NCBI GenBank assembly: GCA_030043235.1
Contig: JASHYF010000141.1
Span: forward strand, 1 to 8,942
Direction: 5' to 3'
DNA length: 8,942 nt
Source of the DNA: Solirubrobacteraceae bacterium
Lineage (GTDB): Bacteria; Actinomycetota; Thermoleophilia; Solirubrobacterales; Solirubrobacteraceae
The notes under the pieces are model-generated. The model saw only the letters and a program-made list of their open reading frames with translations, ran no database searches and was not told where the DNA came from. Position 1 is the stretch's first letter; every line of letters begins with the position of its first letter. Below are positions 1 through 8,129 of the stretch, piece by piece. Position numbers and translations under genes: made by a program.

Positions 1-232
1 CGCAGGGAGGCGATGTAGGCGGCGACACCGCTGGCGGAGCGGTGGTGATGTCGCCGGCCAAGCGCGTGAACCCGGACACCACCAACGGCGAAGGCGGCTT
101 CGGATGGGACGTGCTCATCGGCTTCTATGAGGTGACGGCCTCGAAGCCGGGATGCGGCGCCGCCACGACCCGGCATTCGAAGCGCCTCCCCCGGCCACGG
201 AATCGCAGCTCGTGCTGCATTGCGAAACGTAA
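1..232 (+). CDS. 3' end of a probable secreted protein with a carboxypeptidase-regulatory-like beta-sandwich domain; apparent frameshift
   Basis: The plus strand is open from the left edge. Around positions 48-155 it reads a stretch containing MSPAKRVNPDTT and then FGWDVLIGFYEVTASKPGC. That pattern resembles C-terminal carboxypeptidase-regulatory/Ig-like domains of large secreted bacterial proteins, where an FGWDV...GxYxVxAxKxGC strand pair is usual (recognised from memory). After the cysteine this frame degenerates into arginine-rich sequence. One frame over (-1), positions 164-232 read HDPAFEAPPPATESQLVLHC and end at TAA 230-232, which looks like the expected PPP...LVL last strand of the same domain. 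The simplest reading is one missing base in the GC-rich stretch at about 153-165, either a real mutation or a sequence error. The 5' part lies outside the window. The gene faces leuA, with 24 nt between the two stops. Family assignment is moderate; the exact function is unknown. Confidence 0.5.
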
Positions 233-250
233 GGCGGCCGGCGCGCCGCC
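233..250. terminator. Candidate bidirectional terminator hairpin between convergent stops
   Basis: A perfect 6-bp stem, GGCGGC (233-238) with GCCGCC (245-250), has a 6-nt loop. It fills most of the gap between the plus-strand TAA (230-232) and the leuA stop (257-259). Read on the minus strand, the stem is followed by TTACGTTT, which is modestly T-rich. On the plus strand there is no T-run. Position and symmetry suggest a shared terminator for the two converging genes; the poor U-tract keeps this a candidate. Confidence 0.45.
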
Positions 251-256
251 CCAGCC

Positions 257-1921
257 TCAGGTCGCCGTCTCCGGCAGCCCGATCGCGTCGGACGCCTGTG
301 AGCGCGCCACGGCGACCGACAGCGCGCGCACGTACGCGCGCGCGGCGGCGTCGATGATGTCCGTGGAGACGCCCTGGCCCGCGCCGGTGAAGCCGCCGAC
401 CTCGAGCACGACCGACACCTCGCCGAGCGCGTCCTGGCCCTCGGTGACCGCGCCGATGGTGAAGTCGCTGAGCACGGGGGCGATCCCGGTGGCGACGTTG
501 ATCGCCTGGAAGACCGCGTCGATGGGGCCGTCGCCGGTGAACGAGCCGCTGGCGGAGGAGCCGTCGGGGAGCGTGACGCTCACGCGCGCGTGCGGCGGGC
601 GCAGCGAGGACGCCTCGGCCTCGAAGGACTCGAGCGTGTAGCCGGGGACCTCCTCGCGCAGCTCGTCGGTGACGAGCGCCTCGAGGTCCATGGCGGTGAC
701 GTGCTTCTTGCGGTCGGCGATCTCCTTGAAGCGCTTGAACGCGGTGTTCAGCGCCTGCCCGTCGAGCTCGAAGCCCATCTCCTGGAGCGCTTTGTTCAGC
801 GCGTGGCGCCCGGAGTGCTTGCCGAGCACGATCGAGTTGGAGCGCAGGCCGACGGTGGTGGCGTCCATGATCTCGTAGGTGGTGCGCTCCTTGAGCACGC
901 CGTCCTGGTGGATGCCGGCCTCGTGCGCGAACGCGTTGCGCCCGACGATCGCCTTGTTGGGCTGCACCTGGTAGCCGGTCAGGCGCGAGACGAGACGGCT
1001 CGTGCGGGCGATCTCGGTGGTGTCGATGCCCGTCCACAGTCCGAGGCTCGGCTCGCGGGTGCGCAGCAGCATCACGATCTCCTCGAGCGAGGCGTTGCCC
1101 GCGCGCTCGCCGATGCCGTTGACGGCGCACTCCACCTGGCGGCAGCCCGCTTCGAGCCCGGCCAGCGAGTTGGCGACGGCCAGCCCCAGGTCGTTGTGGC
1201 AGTGAACCGACACCGTCACGTCGCGCAGGCCGGGCACCAGCCGGTAGAGCTCTTCGAACATCGCGCGGTACTCGCCGGGCATCGTGTAGCCGACGGTGTC
1301 GGGGACGTTGATCGTGGTGGCGCCCTCCTCCAGGGCGATCTGGATCACCTCGGCCATGTAGGGCACGTCCGAGCGCGAGCCGTCCTCGGGGGAGAACTCG
1401 ACGTCGTCGGTGTGCTCGCGCGCCTGCGCAACCGCCGCGCGCACCTGGCCCTTGACGTCCTCGCGCGTGGTCTGCAGCTTGCGCTCGATGTGGATGTCGC
1501 TGGTGGCGATGAACGTGTGGATGCGCGGGCGCTCGGAGTCCTTCACCGCCTGCCACGCCGCGTCGATGTCCTGCTTGGAGGTGCGCGCGAGGCCGCATAT
1601 GACGGGGCCTTCGACCTCCCGGGCGATCGCCTGCACGGACTCGAAGTCGCCGGGTGAGGTGATCGGGAAGCCGGCCTCGATGACGTCCACGCCGAGGCGC
1701 GCGAGCTGGTGGGCGATCTCGAGCTTTTCCTGCCTGTTCAGCGAGATCCCCGGCGACTGCTCGCCGTCGCGCAGCGTGGTGTCGAAGATCCTGACGCGGG
1801 CGCTCTCCCGCTTCCCCGTATGGGACCCGTCCTCCCGATGCGGGGACGATGCCCCGCGGGCCTGTGCGGCCGCGCTGCGATCGCCGTCTGTGGCGCCGGT
1901 ATGAGGGTCCCGGGTGCTCAT
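257..1921 (-). CDS. leuA: 2-isopropylmalate synthase
   Basis: The enzyme condenses acetyl-CoA with 2-ketoisovalerate to give 2-isopropylmalate, the committed step of leucine synthesis in the cytoplasm. The protein has 554 residues. The TIM-barrel catalytic domain starts at about residue 43 with [13 protein letters not shown] (47-58). The metal-binding HCHND is at 240-244, [10 protein letters not shown] at 268-277 and GKHSGRHAL at 367-375. The C-terminal LeuA dimer/regulatory domain, where leucine feedback inhibition occurs in this family, covers about 425-535. This is the general bacterial LeuA class (usually about 510 residues), not the longer mycobacterial/streptomycete form. The ATG at 1921 is preceded by AAGGAG (1932-1937) with a 6-nt spacer, which fixes the start. 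No in-frame alternative start lies near the barrel, so about 42 hydrophilic, probably disordered residues precede the domain. It is the last gene of the minus-strand cluster and sits behind a leucine-rich leader ORF. Confidence 0.97.
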   Translation of the reverse strand: MSTRDPHTGATDGDRSAAAQARGASSPHREDGSHTGKRESARVRIFDTTLRDGEQSPGISLNRQEKLEIAHQLARLGVDVIEAGFPITSPGDFESVQAIAREVEGPVICGLARTSKQDIDAAWQAVKDSERPRIHTFIATSDIHIERKLQTTREDVKGQVRAAVAQAREHTDDVEFSPEDGSRSDVPYMAEVIQIALEEGATTINVPDTVGYTMPGEYRAMFEELYRLVPGLRDVTVSVHCHNDLGLAVANSLAGLEAGCRQVECAVNGIGERAGNASLEEIVMLLRTREPSLGLWTGIDTTEIARTSRLVSRLTGYQVQPNKAIVGRNAFAHEAGIHQDGVLKERTTYEIMDATTVGLRSNSIVLGKHSGRHALNKALQEMGFELDGQALNTAFKRFKEIADRKKHVTAMDLEALVTDELREEVPGYTLESFEAEASSLRPPHARVSVTLPDGSSASGSFTGDGPIDAVFQAINVATGIAPVLSDFTIGAVTEGQDALGEVSVVLEVGGFTGAGQGVSTDIIDAAARAYVRALSVAVARSQASDAIGLPETAT

Positions 1922-1931
1922 GTCGTTCGTG

Positions 1932-1937
1932 CTCCTT
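1932..1937 (-). promoter_or_regulatory. Shine-Dalgarno of leuA
   Basis: AAGGAG lies 6 nt upstream of the ATG at 1921. It decides the start against a longer in-frame opening that begins at 2107. That longer frame would run through the leader region, the -10 box and the hairpins. Confidence 0.8.
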
Positions 1938-1958
1938 CTGTGTCTCGCCTGCGTGCGC

Positions 1959-1985
1959 CCCCAGCGGGGCTGTGCCCCGGAGGGG
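1959..1985 (-). promoter_or_regulatory. Strong hairpin before leuA: candidate attenuator terminator or sequestering stem
   Basis: On the transcript, CGGGGC (1979-1974) pairs perfectly with GCCCCG (1970-1965) around an ACA loop. An outer CCCC (1985-1982)/GGGG (1962-1959) stem is separated from it by a 2x2 internal loop, UC opposite CU. It ends about 21 nt before the leuA Shine-Dalgarno. No U-run follows, so if it terminates transcription it does so as a U-less hairpin, as is often proposed in actinobacteria. The outer CCCC arm can also pair with the free G-run of the upstream UUCG hairpin (2045-2040), which gives a plausible alternative fold. Confidence 0.5.
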
Positions 1986-2012
1986 TGCTTACCGTTCCTC
2001 TCTGTTGGGTAT

Positions 2013-2028
2013 GCGGCTGCGCGGCCGC
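2013..2028 (-). promoter_or_regulatory. Small hairpin in the leuA leader
   Basis: A 5-bp GC stem (GCGGC with GCCGC, 2024-2028 and 2013-2017) with a 6-nt loop begins 7 nt after the leader-peptide stop codon. It lies between the UUCG hairpin and the large hairpin before leuA. It may be an intermediate element of an attenuator, or it may be chance in GC-rich DNA. Confidence 0.25.
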
Positions 2029-2034
2029 CACGCG

Positions 2035-2088
2035 CTATTCCCCCCGAAGGGGGAGCAGGGGAGAGAGAAGCGAGAGCTGAGACGACAT
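2035..2088 (-). CDS. Leucine-rich leader peptide of leuA (candidate attenuation peptide)
   Basis: An 18-codon ORF (ATG to TAG) encodes MSSQLSLLSPLLPLRGE. Six of its 17 residues are leucine (positions 5, 7, 8, 11, 12, 14), read by CTC, CTT, CTC, CTG, CTC and CTT. It starts about 165 nt upstream of leuA, in a different frame from it, and stops 113 nt before the leuA ATG. Leucine-rich leader peptides in front of leucine genes are the established sensor of ribosome-mediated attenuation in enterobacteria and have been proposed for actinobacterial leuA. GGGAG directly abuts the ATG, too close for a normal ribosome binding site, so initiation may be leaderless from the promoter box just upstream. 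Its last codons form a C(UUCG)G hairpin. That this ORF is translated is inferred. Confidence 0.7.
   Translation of the reverse strand: MSSQLSLLSPLLPLRGE
2040..2053 (-). promoter_or_regulatory. UUCG-tetraloop hairpin overlapping the leader's last Leu codons
   Basis: On the transcript CCCCC (2053-2049), loop UUCG and GGGGG (2044-2040) form a 5-bp stem with a C-G-closed UUCG tetraloop, an exceptionally stable motif. The 5' arm lies within the codons for Leu12-Pro13-Leu14 and the 3' arm in Arg-Gly-Glu. A ribosome stalled on the leucine codons would cover the C arm and free the G-run (2045-2040), which can pair with CCCC at 1985-1982. Confidence 0.55.
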
Positions 2089-2097
2089 CTCCCGCGG

Positions 2098-2106
2098 AGC
2101 TTAGCA
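2098..2106 (-). promoter_or_regulatory. Extended -10 promoter for leader-leuA
   Basis: TGC-TAAGCT matches the extended -10 pattern TGn-TAnnnT. No TTGACA-like box is visible 17 nt upstream, as is common for extended -10 promoters. The predicted transcript start, about 7 nt downstream (near 2091), falls within 3 nt of the leader-peptide ATG at 2088. This suggests a nearly leaderless mRNA. Confidence 0.45.
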
Positions 2107-2108
2107 CC

Positions 2109-2131
2109 CACGCCGCGGCGGGGCCGGCGTG
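2109..2131 (-). terminator. Candidate terminator hairpin after the oxidoreductase gene
   Basis: CACGCC and GGCGTG form a 6-bp stem (2126-2131 with 2109-2114). A further GGC/GCC pairing is possible in the loop. It starts 5 nt past the TAG at 2136-2138. No U-run follows. It may separate the serine cluster from the leuA unit; it also overlaps the -35 region of the leuA promoter. Confidence 0.35.
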
Positions 2132-2135
2132 CGTT

Positions 2136-3146
2136 CTACGGCACGAGCACGACCTTGCCGAGATTTCGGCGCTCGGTGATCATGTTGTGGGCCGCGCCGG
2201 CGTCCTCGAAGCTGAAGCTCTCGGCCACGACAGGGGCGACGGTGCCGTCGTCGATCATCTGGCGCACCGGCCCGATCCACGGATCGAGCGTCCCGTGCTC
2301 CTTCCACAGGCTCACCATGTTCAACCCGATCACGGCCTTCGATTCGGAGATCTGCTTGACGAGGCTGAAACGGGGCATGCGCGCGATCGTGCGCAGCGCC
2401 GTGATCGCCTTGCGCCGCTCGCCGGCGACGGCTCCGGAGACGCCGAAGGCCACCAGGCGCCCGCCGGCGCGCAGCATCCCGTAGCTGCGACGCAGGCTGG
2501 CGCCGCCGATCGGGTCCATGATCAGGTCGAAGCTCGGCAGCCCCCGCTCCCAGCCGGGCTTGGTGTAGTCGATCGCGTGATCGACGCCGAGCTCGCGGAT
2601 GCGGGCGTGCTTGCCGGGTGAGGCGGTCCCGTACACCTCCGCCCCTGCGCGCTTGGCGACCTGGGTGGCCGCGATTCCCACGCCTCCGCCGGCGGAGTGG
2701 ACCAGGACGCGCTCGCCGGACTGCACGTTGCCGTAGGAGATCAGGGCCGCCCACGCCGTAGCGTAGTTGACGGGGATGGCCGCGCCCTGCTCGAACGTGA
2801 GCGAGTCCGGGAGCGCCACGACGTCACCCGAGGGGACCACGATCTGCGACGCGTAGCCCCCGAACATGGTGGCGGCGAACACGCGCTGGCCGACGCTCAG
2901 GGACGGGTGGGATTCCGAAACCCCCTCCCCCACCTCGAGGATCGTGCCGGCGACTTCATAGCCCACGACGCACGGCGTGTTGGGCGCGTCCGGATAGAGA
3001 CCCAGCCGCGCCATCACGTCGGCGAAGTTGACCCCCGCCGCGGCCACCTCGATCCGCACCTCGCCGGGACCGGCGGCCGGGTCGGGGCGCTCCTGCACCT
3101 GAAGCACCCCCGGCCCCCCGTGCTTGGTGATCACCACCGCCCGCAT
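2136..3146 (-). CDS. Zinc-independent MDR-family NADPH:quinone oxidoreductase-like protein (VAT1-like)
   Basis: The protein has 336 residues, the usual size for single-domain-pair medium-chain reductases. The GroES-like N-terminal domain (about 1-125) contains GVNFADVMARLGLYPDAP (38-55). The residue before FADVM is Asn40, where zinc alcohol dehydrogenases have the catalytic Cys, so this is a zinc-free member. The Rossmann domain has VLVHSAGGGVGIAATQVAK (147-165), the NADPH-binding loop. FADVMARxGLY recalls VAT1-like and quinone oxidoreductases. Members reduce quinones or enones with NADPH; the true substrate here is unknown. The start could be the ATG at 3146, which has GGGTGG 8 nt upstream and gives the typical MRAVVIT opening, or the GTG at 3158. 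It begins 37 nt after the serA stop and may be cotranscribed with it, but no metabolic link to serine synthesis is obvious. Confidence 0.85.
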   Translation of the reverse strand: MRAVVITKHGGPGVLQVQERPDPAAGPGEVRIEVAAAGVNFADVMARLGLYPDAPNTPCVVGYEVAGTILEVGEGVSESHPSLSVGQRVFAATMFGGYASQIVVPSGDVVALPDSLTFEQGAAIPVNYATAWAALISYGNVQSGERVLVHSAGGGVGIAATQVAKRAGAEVYGTASPGKHARIRELGVDHAIDYTKPGWERGLPSFDLIMDPIGGASLRRSYGMLRAGGRLVAFGVSGAVAGERRKAITALRTIARMPRFSLVKQISESKAVIGLNMVSLWKEHGTLDPWIGPVRQMIDDGTVAPVVAESFSFEDAGAAHNMITERRNLGKVVLVP

Positions 3147-3183
3147 CGGTGCGGCCACCCTACCCCGATCGCCTGCTCGCCGC

Positions 3184-4832
3184 TCAGTCGAGCTCCACCG
3201 ACCAGCCCTGCTCGAAGCCCTCGGAGACGACGATCTCCTCGACCACTGCGCGGGGCACCGGCGCGTCGGTTGTCACGACCATCGCCGCGAGGCGATGGCC
3301 CCTCTCCGCCCGGCCCCCGCCGTCGCCGGTGGCTGGCGCCTCGAGCGGGGCTTCGGGGGTGTGACCGACGGTGGCCGAGGAGATGTTGATGCCGTGCGCG
3401 CCGAAGATCGTGCCCACCCTGCCGATCATGCCGGGCAGATCCTCGTAGCGGAAGACGGTCACGTACGGGGCGAGCTCGATCGTCAGGCGACGGCCCTGCA
3501 CCTCGACGAGATGGGGCGCCTGCTGGGGGCCCATGCCGGTGCCGGCGACAGCCACCCGCTCGCCCCCGGCGATAACGGTCACACGGATCAGCTCGTTGAA
3601 GTCCTGCGCCTCCGAGACGGCCCTCTCCTCGAAGACGATCCCGCGCTGCTGGGCCATGGTGGGGGCGTTGACGAGGTTCACCTGCTCCTCGGTGCGGCCC
3701 TGCAGCGCGCCGACGATCACCGCGAGGCCGAGCAGGCGCGTGTCGAAGTCGGCGATGCGGCCGAGGAACGCGGCCTCGATGCGCTCGACGGAGCTGCCCT
3801 CGGCGAGCTCCATCGCCAGGCGCCCCAGCCGCCTTGCCAGCGGCAGGAACGGCCCGAGCATCTCCATGTCCTCGGCGCCGATCGCGGGGATGTTCACGGC
3901 CGTGGACACCACCCCGCCGGTCAGCGCGGCGACGACCTGCTCGGCGCTCTGGTAGCCGGCGCGGTCGGTCGCCTCCGCGGTGGAGGCGCCGAGGTGTGGG
4001 GTGACGACGACGTTGGGATAGCCGAACAGCGGATGCTCGGTCATCGGCTCGCTGGGGAACACGTCCAGCGCGGCGCCAGCCAGCTTGCCCGAGTCCAGCG
4101 CGTCCTTGAGCGCGTCTTCGTCGATCAGCCCGCCGCGGGCGACGTTCAGGACGCGCGCGCCCTCGCGCATCGCGGCGAACGCGCCGGCATCGACGAAGCC
4201 TTCGGTCTCGGGGGTCTTGGGCAGATGGATGGTGATGAAGTCGGCCTGCGCGTAGATCTCGGCGGGGCTGGCAGCCTTCTCCACGCCGAGCTCGCGGTAG
4301 CGCTCGGCGCTGACGAACGGGTCGAACGCGAGCACGTGCATGCCGAAGCCGCGCGCGCGCCCGGCGACGAGCTGGCCGATGCGCCCGAAGCCGAGGATGC
4401 CGAGCGTCTTCTCGTACAGCTCCACGCCGGAGAACTTCGAGCGCTCCCACTTGCCGGCGGTGAGCGAGGCGTACGCCTGCGGGATGTTGCGCGCGAGCGC
4501 CAGCAGCAGCGCCATCGTGTGCTCGGCGGCCGTCACGACGTTCGACTCGGGCGCGTTGGCCACGACGATCCCGCGCTGCGTGGCGGCGTCGACGTCCACG
4601 TTGTCCACGCCCACCCCCGCGCGCCCGATCGCCTTCAGGCGAGCGGCGCGCGCGATCAGCTCGGCGGTCATCTTTGTCGCCGAGCGGATCACGATCCCGT
4701 CGTACGCGCCGATGCGCTCGGCGAGCTCCTCCTCGCTCCAGTCGATCCCGAGATCGACGTCGAAGTGCTCGCGCAGCAGCGCCACCCCGGAGTCGCCGAT
4801 CTGCTCCTTGACGAGCACCTTCGCCCGGCCGT

Positions 4833-4836
<4 letters not shown>
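3184..4836 (-). CDS. serA: D-3-phosphoglycerate dehydrogenase, long ACT-containing form
   Basis: The enzyme oxidises 3-phosphoglycerate to 3-phosphohydroxypyruvate with NAD, the first step of serine synthesis. The protein has 550 residues (the mycobacterial long form has about 530). The catalytic and NAD domains cover about 5-315, with GFGRIG at 149-154, Asp172 after the second Rossmann strand (NAD preference), and the catalytic triad Arg234 (NVARGG), Glu263 (PSEPM) and His281 (TPHLGAST). An intervening allosteric domain follows at about 320-450, and a C-terminal ACT domain, the serine-sensing module of the family, at about 455-550. The ACT domain carries an unusual Gly/Ala/Pro-rich insertion of roughly 15-20 residues around 492-514. 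The start at 4836 is chosen because its ATG overlaps the stop of the upstream small ORF (ATGA). Another ATG at 4848 would add MRVV; neither has a strong Shine-Dalgarno. Confidence 0.96.
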
Positions 4837-7017
<2,181 letters not shown>

Positions 7018-7036
7018 GGGGCCGAGCGCGATCGAT

Positions 7037-8026
7037 CTAGAACGAGGGCTTGATCCAGTCCATGTGCGAGCGCAGCTCGGCGCCCACGTGCTCGACCTGC
7101 GTGTCGGCCTGCTCGGCGCGCATGCGCTTGAAGCTCTCCTGGCCGGCACGGTTCTCGGCGATCCACTCGCGCGCGAAGTCGCCCGACTGGATCTCCTGCA
7201 GGATCTTGCGCATGCTGGCGCGCGTCTCCTCGGTGATCACGCGCTTGCCGCGCGTGTAGTCGCCGTACTCCGCGGTGTTGGAGATCGAGTAGCGCATCCC
7301 CGCGAGCCCCTTCTCGTACATGAGATCGGCGATCAGCTTGAGCTCGTGCAGGCACTCGAAGTACGCCATCTCGGGGTCATAGCCGGCGTCCACGAGGGTC
7401 TCGAAGCCGGCCTGCACGAGCTCCGATGCGCCGCCGCACAGCACCGCCTGCTCGCCGAACAGGTCTGTCTCCGTCTCGTCCTTGAAGGTGGTCTCGATCA
7501 CGCCGCCGCGCGTGCAGCCGATGCCCTTCGCGTATGCGAGCGCGAGCGCGCGCGCGTTGCCGCTGGCGTCCTGCGCGACCGCCACGAGGCCGGGCACGCC
7601 ACTGCCTTCGGTGAACTGGCGGCGCACGAGATGGCCGGGCCCCTTCGGCGCGACCATCGCCACGTCCACGCCGGCCGGCGGCTCGATCTCCTTGTAGTGG
7701 ATGGAGAAGCCGTGGCCGAAGAGGATCATGTTGCCTGCGGCGATGCCGTCGCGGATCTCCGCCTCCCACACCTGGCGGTGCAGCTCGTCGGGGAGCAGGA
7801 TCATCACGAGATCGCCACGGCTTGCGGCCTCGACCACCGGCAGCACCTCCAGGCCCTGCTCGCGCGCCTTGGCCACCGAGGCGGAGTCCGCGCGCAGACC
7901 GACCACGACCTCGACGCCCGAGTCCTTGAGGTTGAGCGCGTGCGCGTGGCCCTGGGAGCCGTAGCCGATGATGGCGACGGTCTTGCCGTCGAGGAGGCTG
8001 AGGTCCGCTTCGTCGTCGTAGATCAT
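7037..8026 (-). CDS. ilvC: Ketol-acid reductoisomerase (class I, short form)
   Basis: The enzyme isomerises and reduces 2-acetolactate or 2-aceto-2-hydroxybutyrate to the dihydroxy acids of the valine/leucine and isoleucine pathways, using Mg and NAD(P)H. The protein has 329 residues, typical of class I. The Rossmann domain (about 1-180) has [17 protein letters not shown] (21-37). The cofactor-specificity loop is RADSASV (45-51), whose Arg45, Ser48 and Ser50 suggest NADPH. Catalytic and metal residues are present: His105 (GHGF), Lys128 ([13 protein letters not shown]), Asp188 and Glu192 (DLFGEQ), Glu224 and Glu228 ([10 protein letters not shown]) and Ser249 (SISNTAEYG). The start at 8026 gives the usual [12 protein letters not shown] opening. 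It has no Shine-Dalgarno, but a TAnnnT box lies 7 nt upstream, suggesting a leaderless mRNA. ilvB/ilvN are not in the window. Confidence 0.98.
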   Translation of the reverse strand: MIYDDEADLSLLDGKTVAIIGYGSQGHAHALNLKDSGVEVVVGLRADSASVAKAREQGLEVLPVVEAASRGDLVMILLPDELHRQVWEAEIRDGIAAGNMILFGHGFSIHYKEIEPPAGVDVAMVAPKGPGHLVRRQFTEGSGVPGLVAVAQDASGNARALALAYAKGIGCTRGGVIETTFKDETETDLFGEQAVLCGGASELVQAGFETLVDAGYDPEMAYFECLHELKLIADLMYEKGLAGMRYSISNTAEYGDYTRGKRVITEETRASMRKILQEIQSGDFAREWIAENRAGQESFKRMRAEQADTQVEHVGAELRSHMDWIKPSF

Positions 8027-8033
8027 GCGCCGC

Positions 8034-8039
8034 AGGCTA
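8034..8039 (-). promoter_or_regulatory. Candidate leaderless promoter (-10 box) of ilvC
   Basis: TAGCCT fits TAnnnT, and exactly 7 nt separate it from the ilvC ATG, so transcription would begin at or one base before the start codon. The absence of a Shine-Dalgarno supports a leaderless mRNA. No -35 match is visible. The 103-nt spacer to the upstream gene contains no recognisable leader peptide. Confidence 0.35.
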
Positions 8040-8110
8040 TCTCAGCTCAGGCGCTCGGGCCGTGCCGCACGTGTGCTGGAGCGGGGCGTGTGTGTGCCGC
8101 GGCGATGCGC

Positions 8111-8125
8111 CGCGCGGGCCGCGCG
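8111..8125 (-). terminator. GC hairpin after the methyltransferase stop
   Basis: CGCGCG (8120-8125) and CGCGCG (8111-8116) form a 6-bp stem with a 3-nt loop, starting 4 nt after the stop codon at 8130-8132. No U-run follows. It could end transcription of the methyltransferase gene before the ilvC promoter, but alternating CG repeats are common in this DNA. Confidence 0.25.
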
Positions 8126-8129
8126 CAGA

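Noticed and set aside
590..1657. A 355-codon plus-strand open frame opposite leuA
   Set aside because: It is antisense to highly conserved LeuA motifs and has shadow-like composition (Val/Leu/Ala/Gly/Arg/His).
1922..2107. Extension of LeuA upstream of the ATG at 1921
   Set aside because: The frame is open, but it runs across the leader ORF, hairpins and up to the promoter box, is low complexity, and the AAGGAG at 1932-1937 supports the ATG at 1921.
7018..7149. Start of the uncharacterised protein inside ilvC at 7149
   Set aside because: That extension is an Arg/Ser/Pro-rich shadow of the IlvC C-terminus. The conserved sequence begins at the GTG at 7017, after the ilvC stop.
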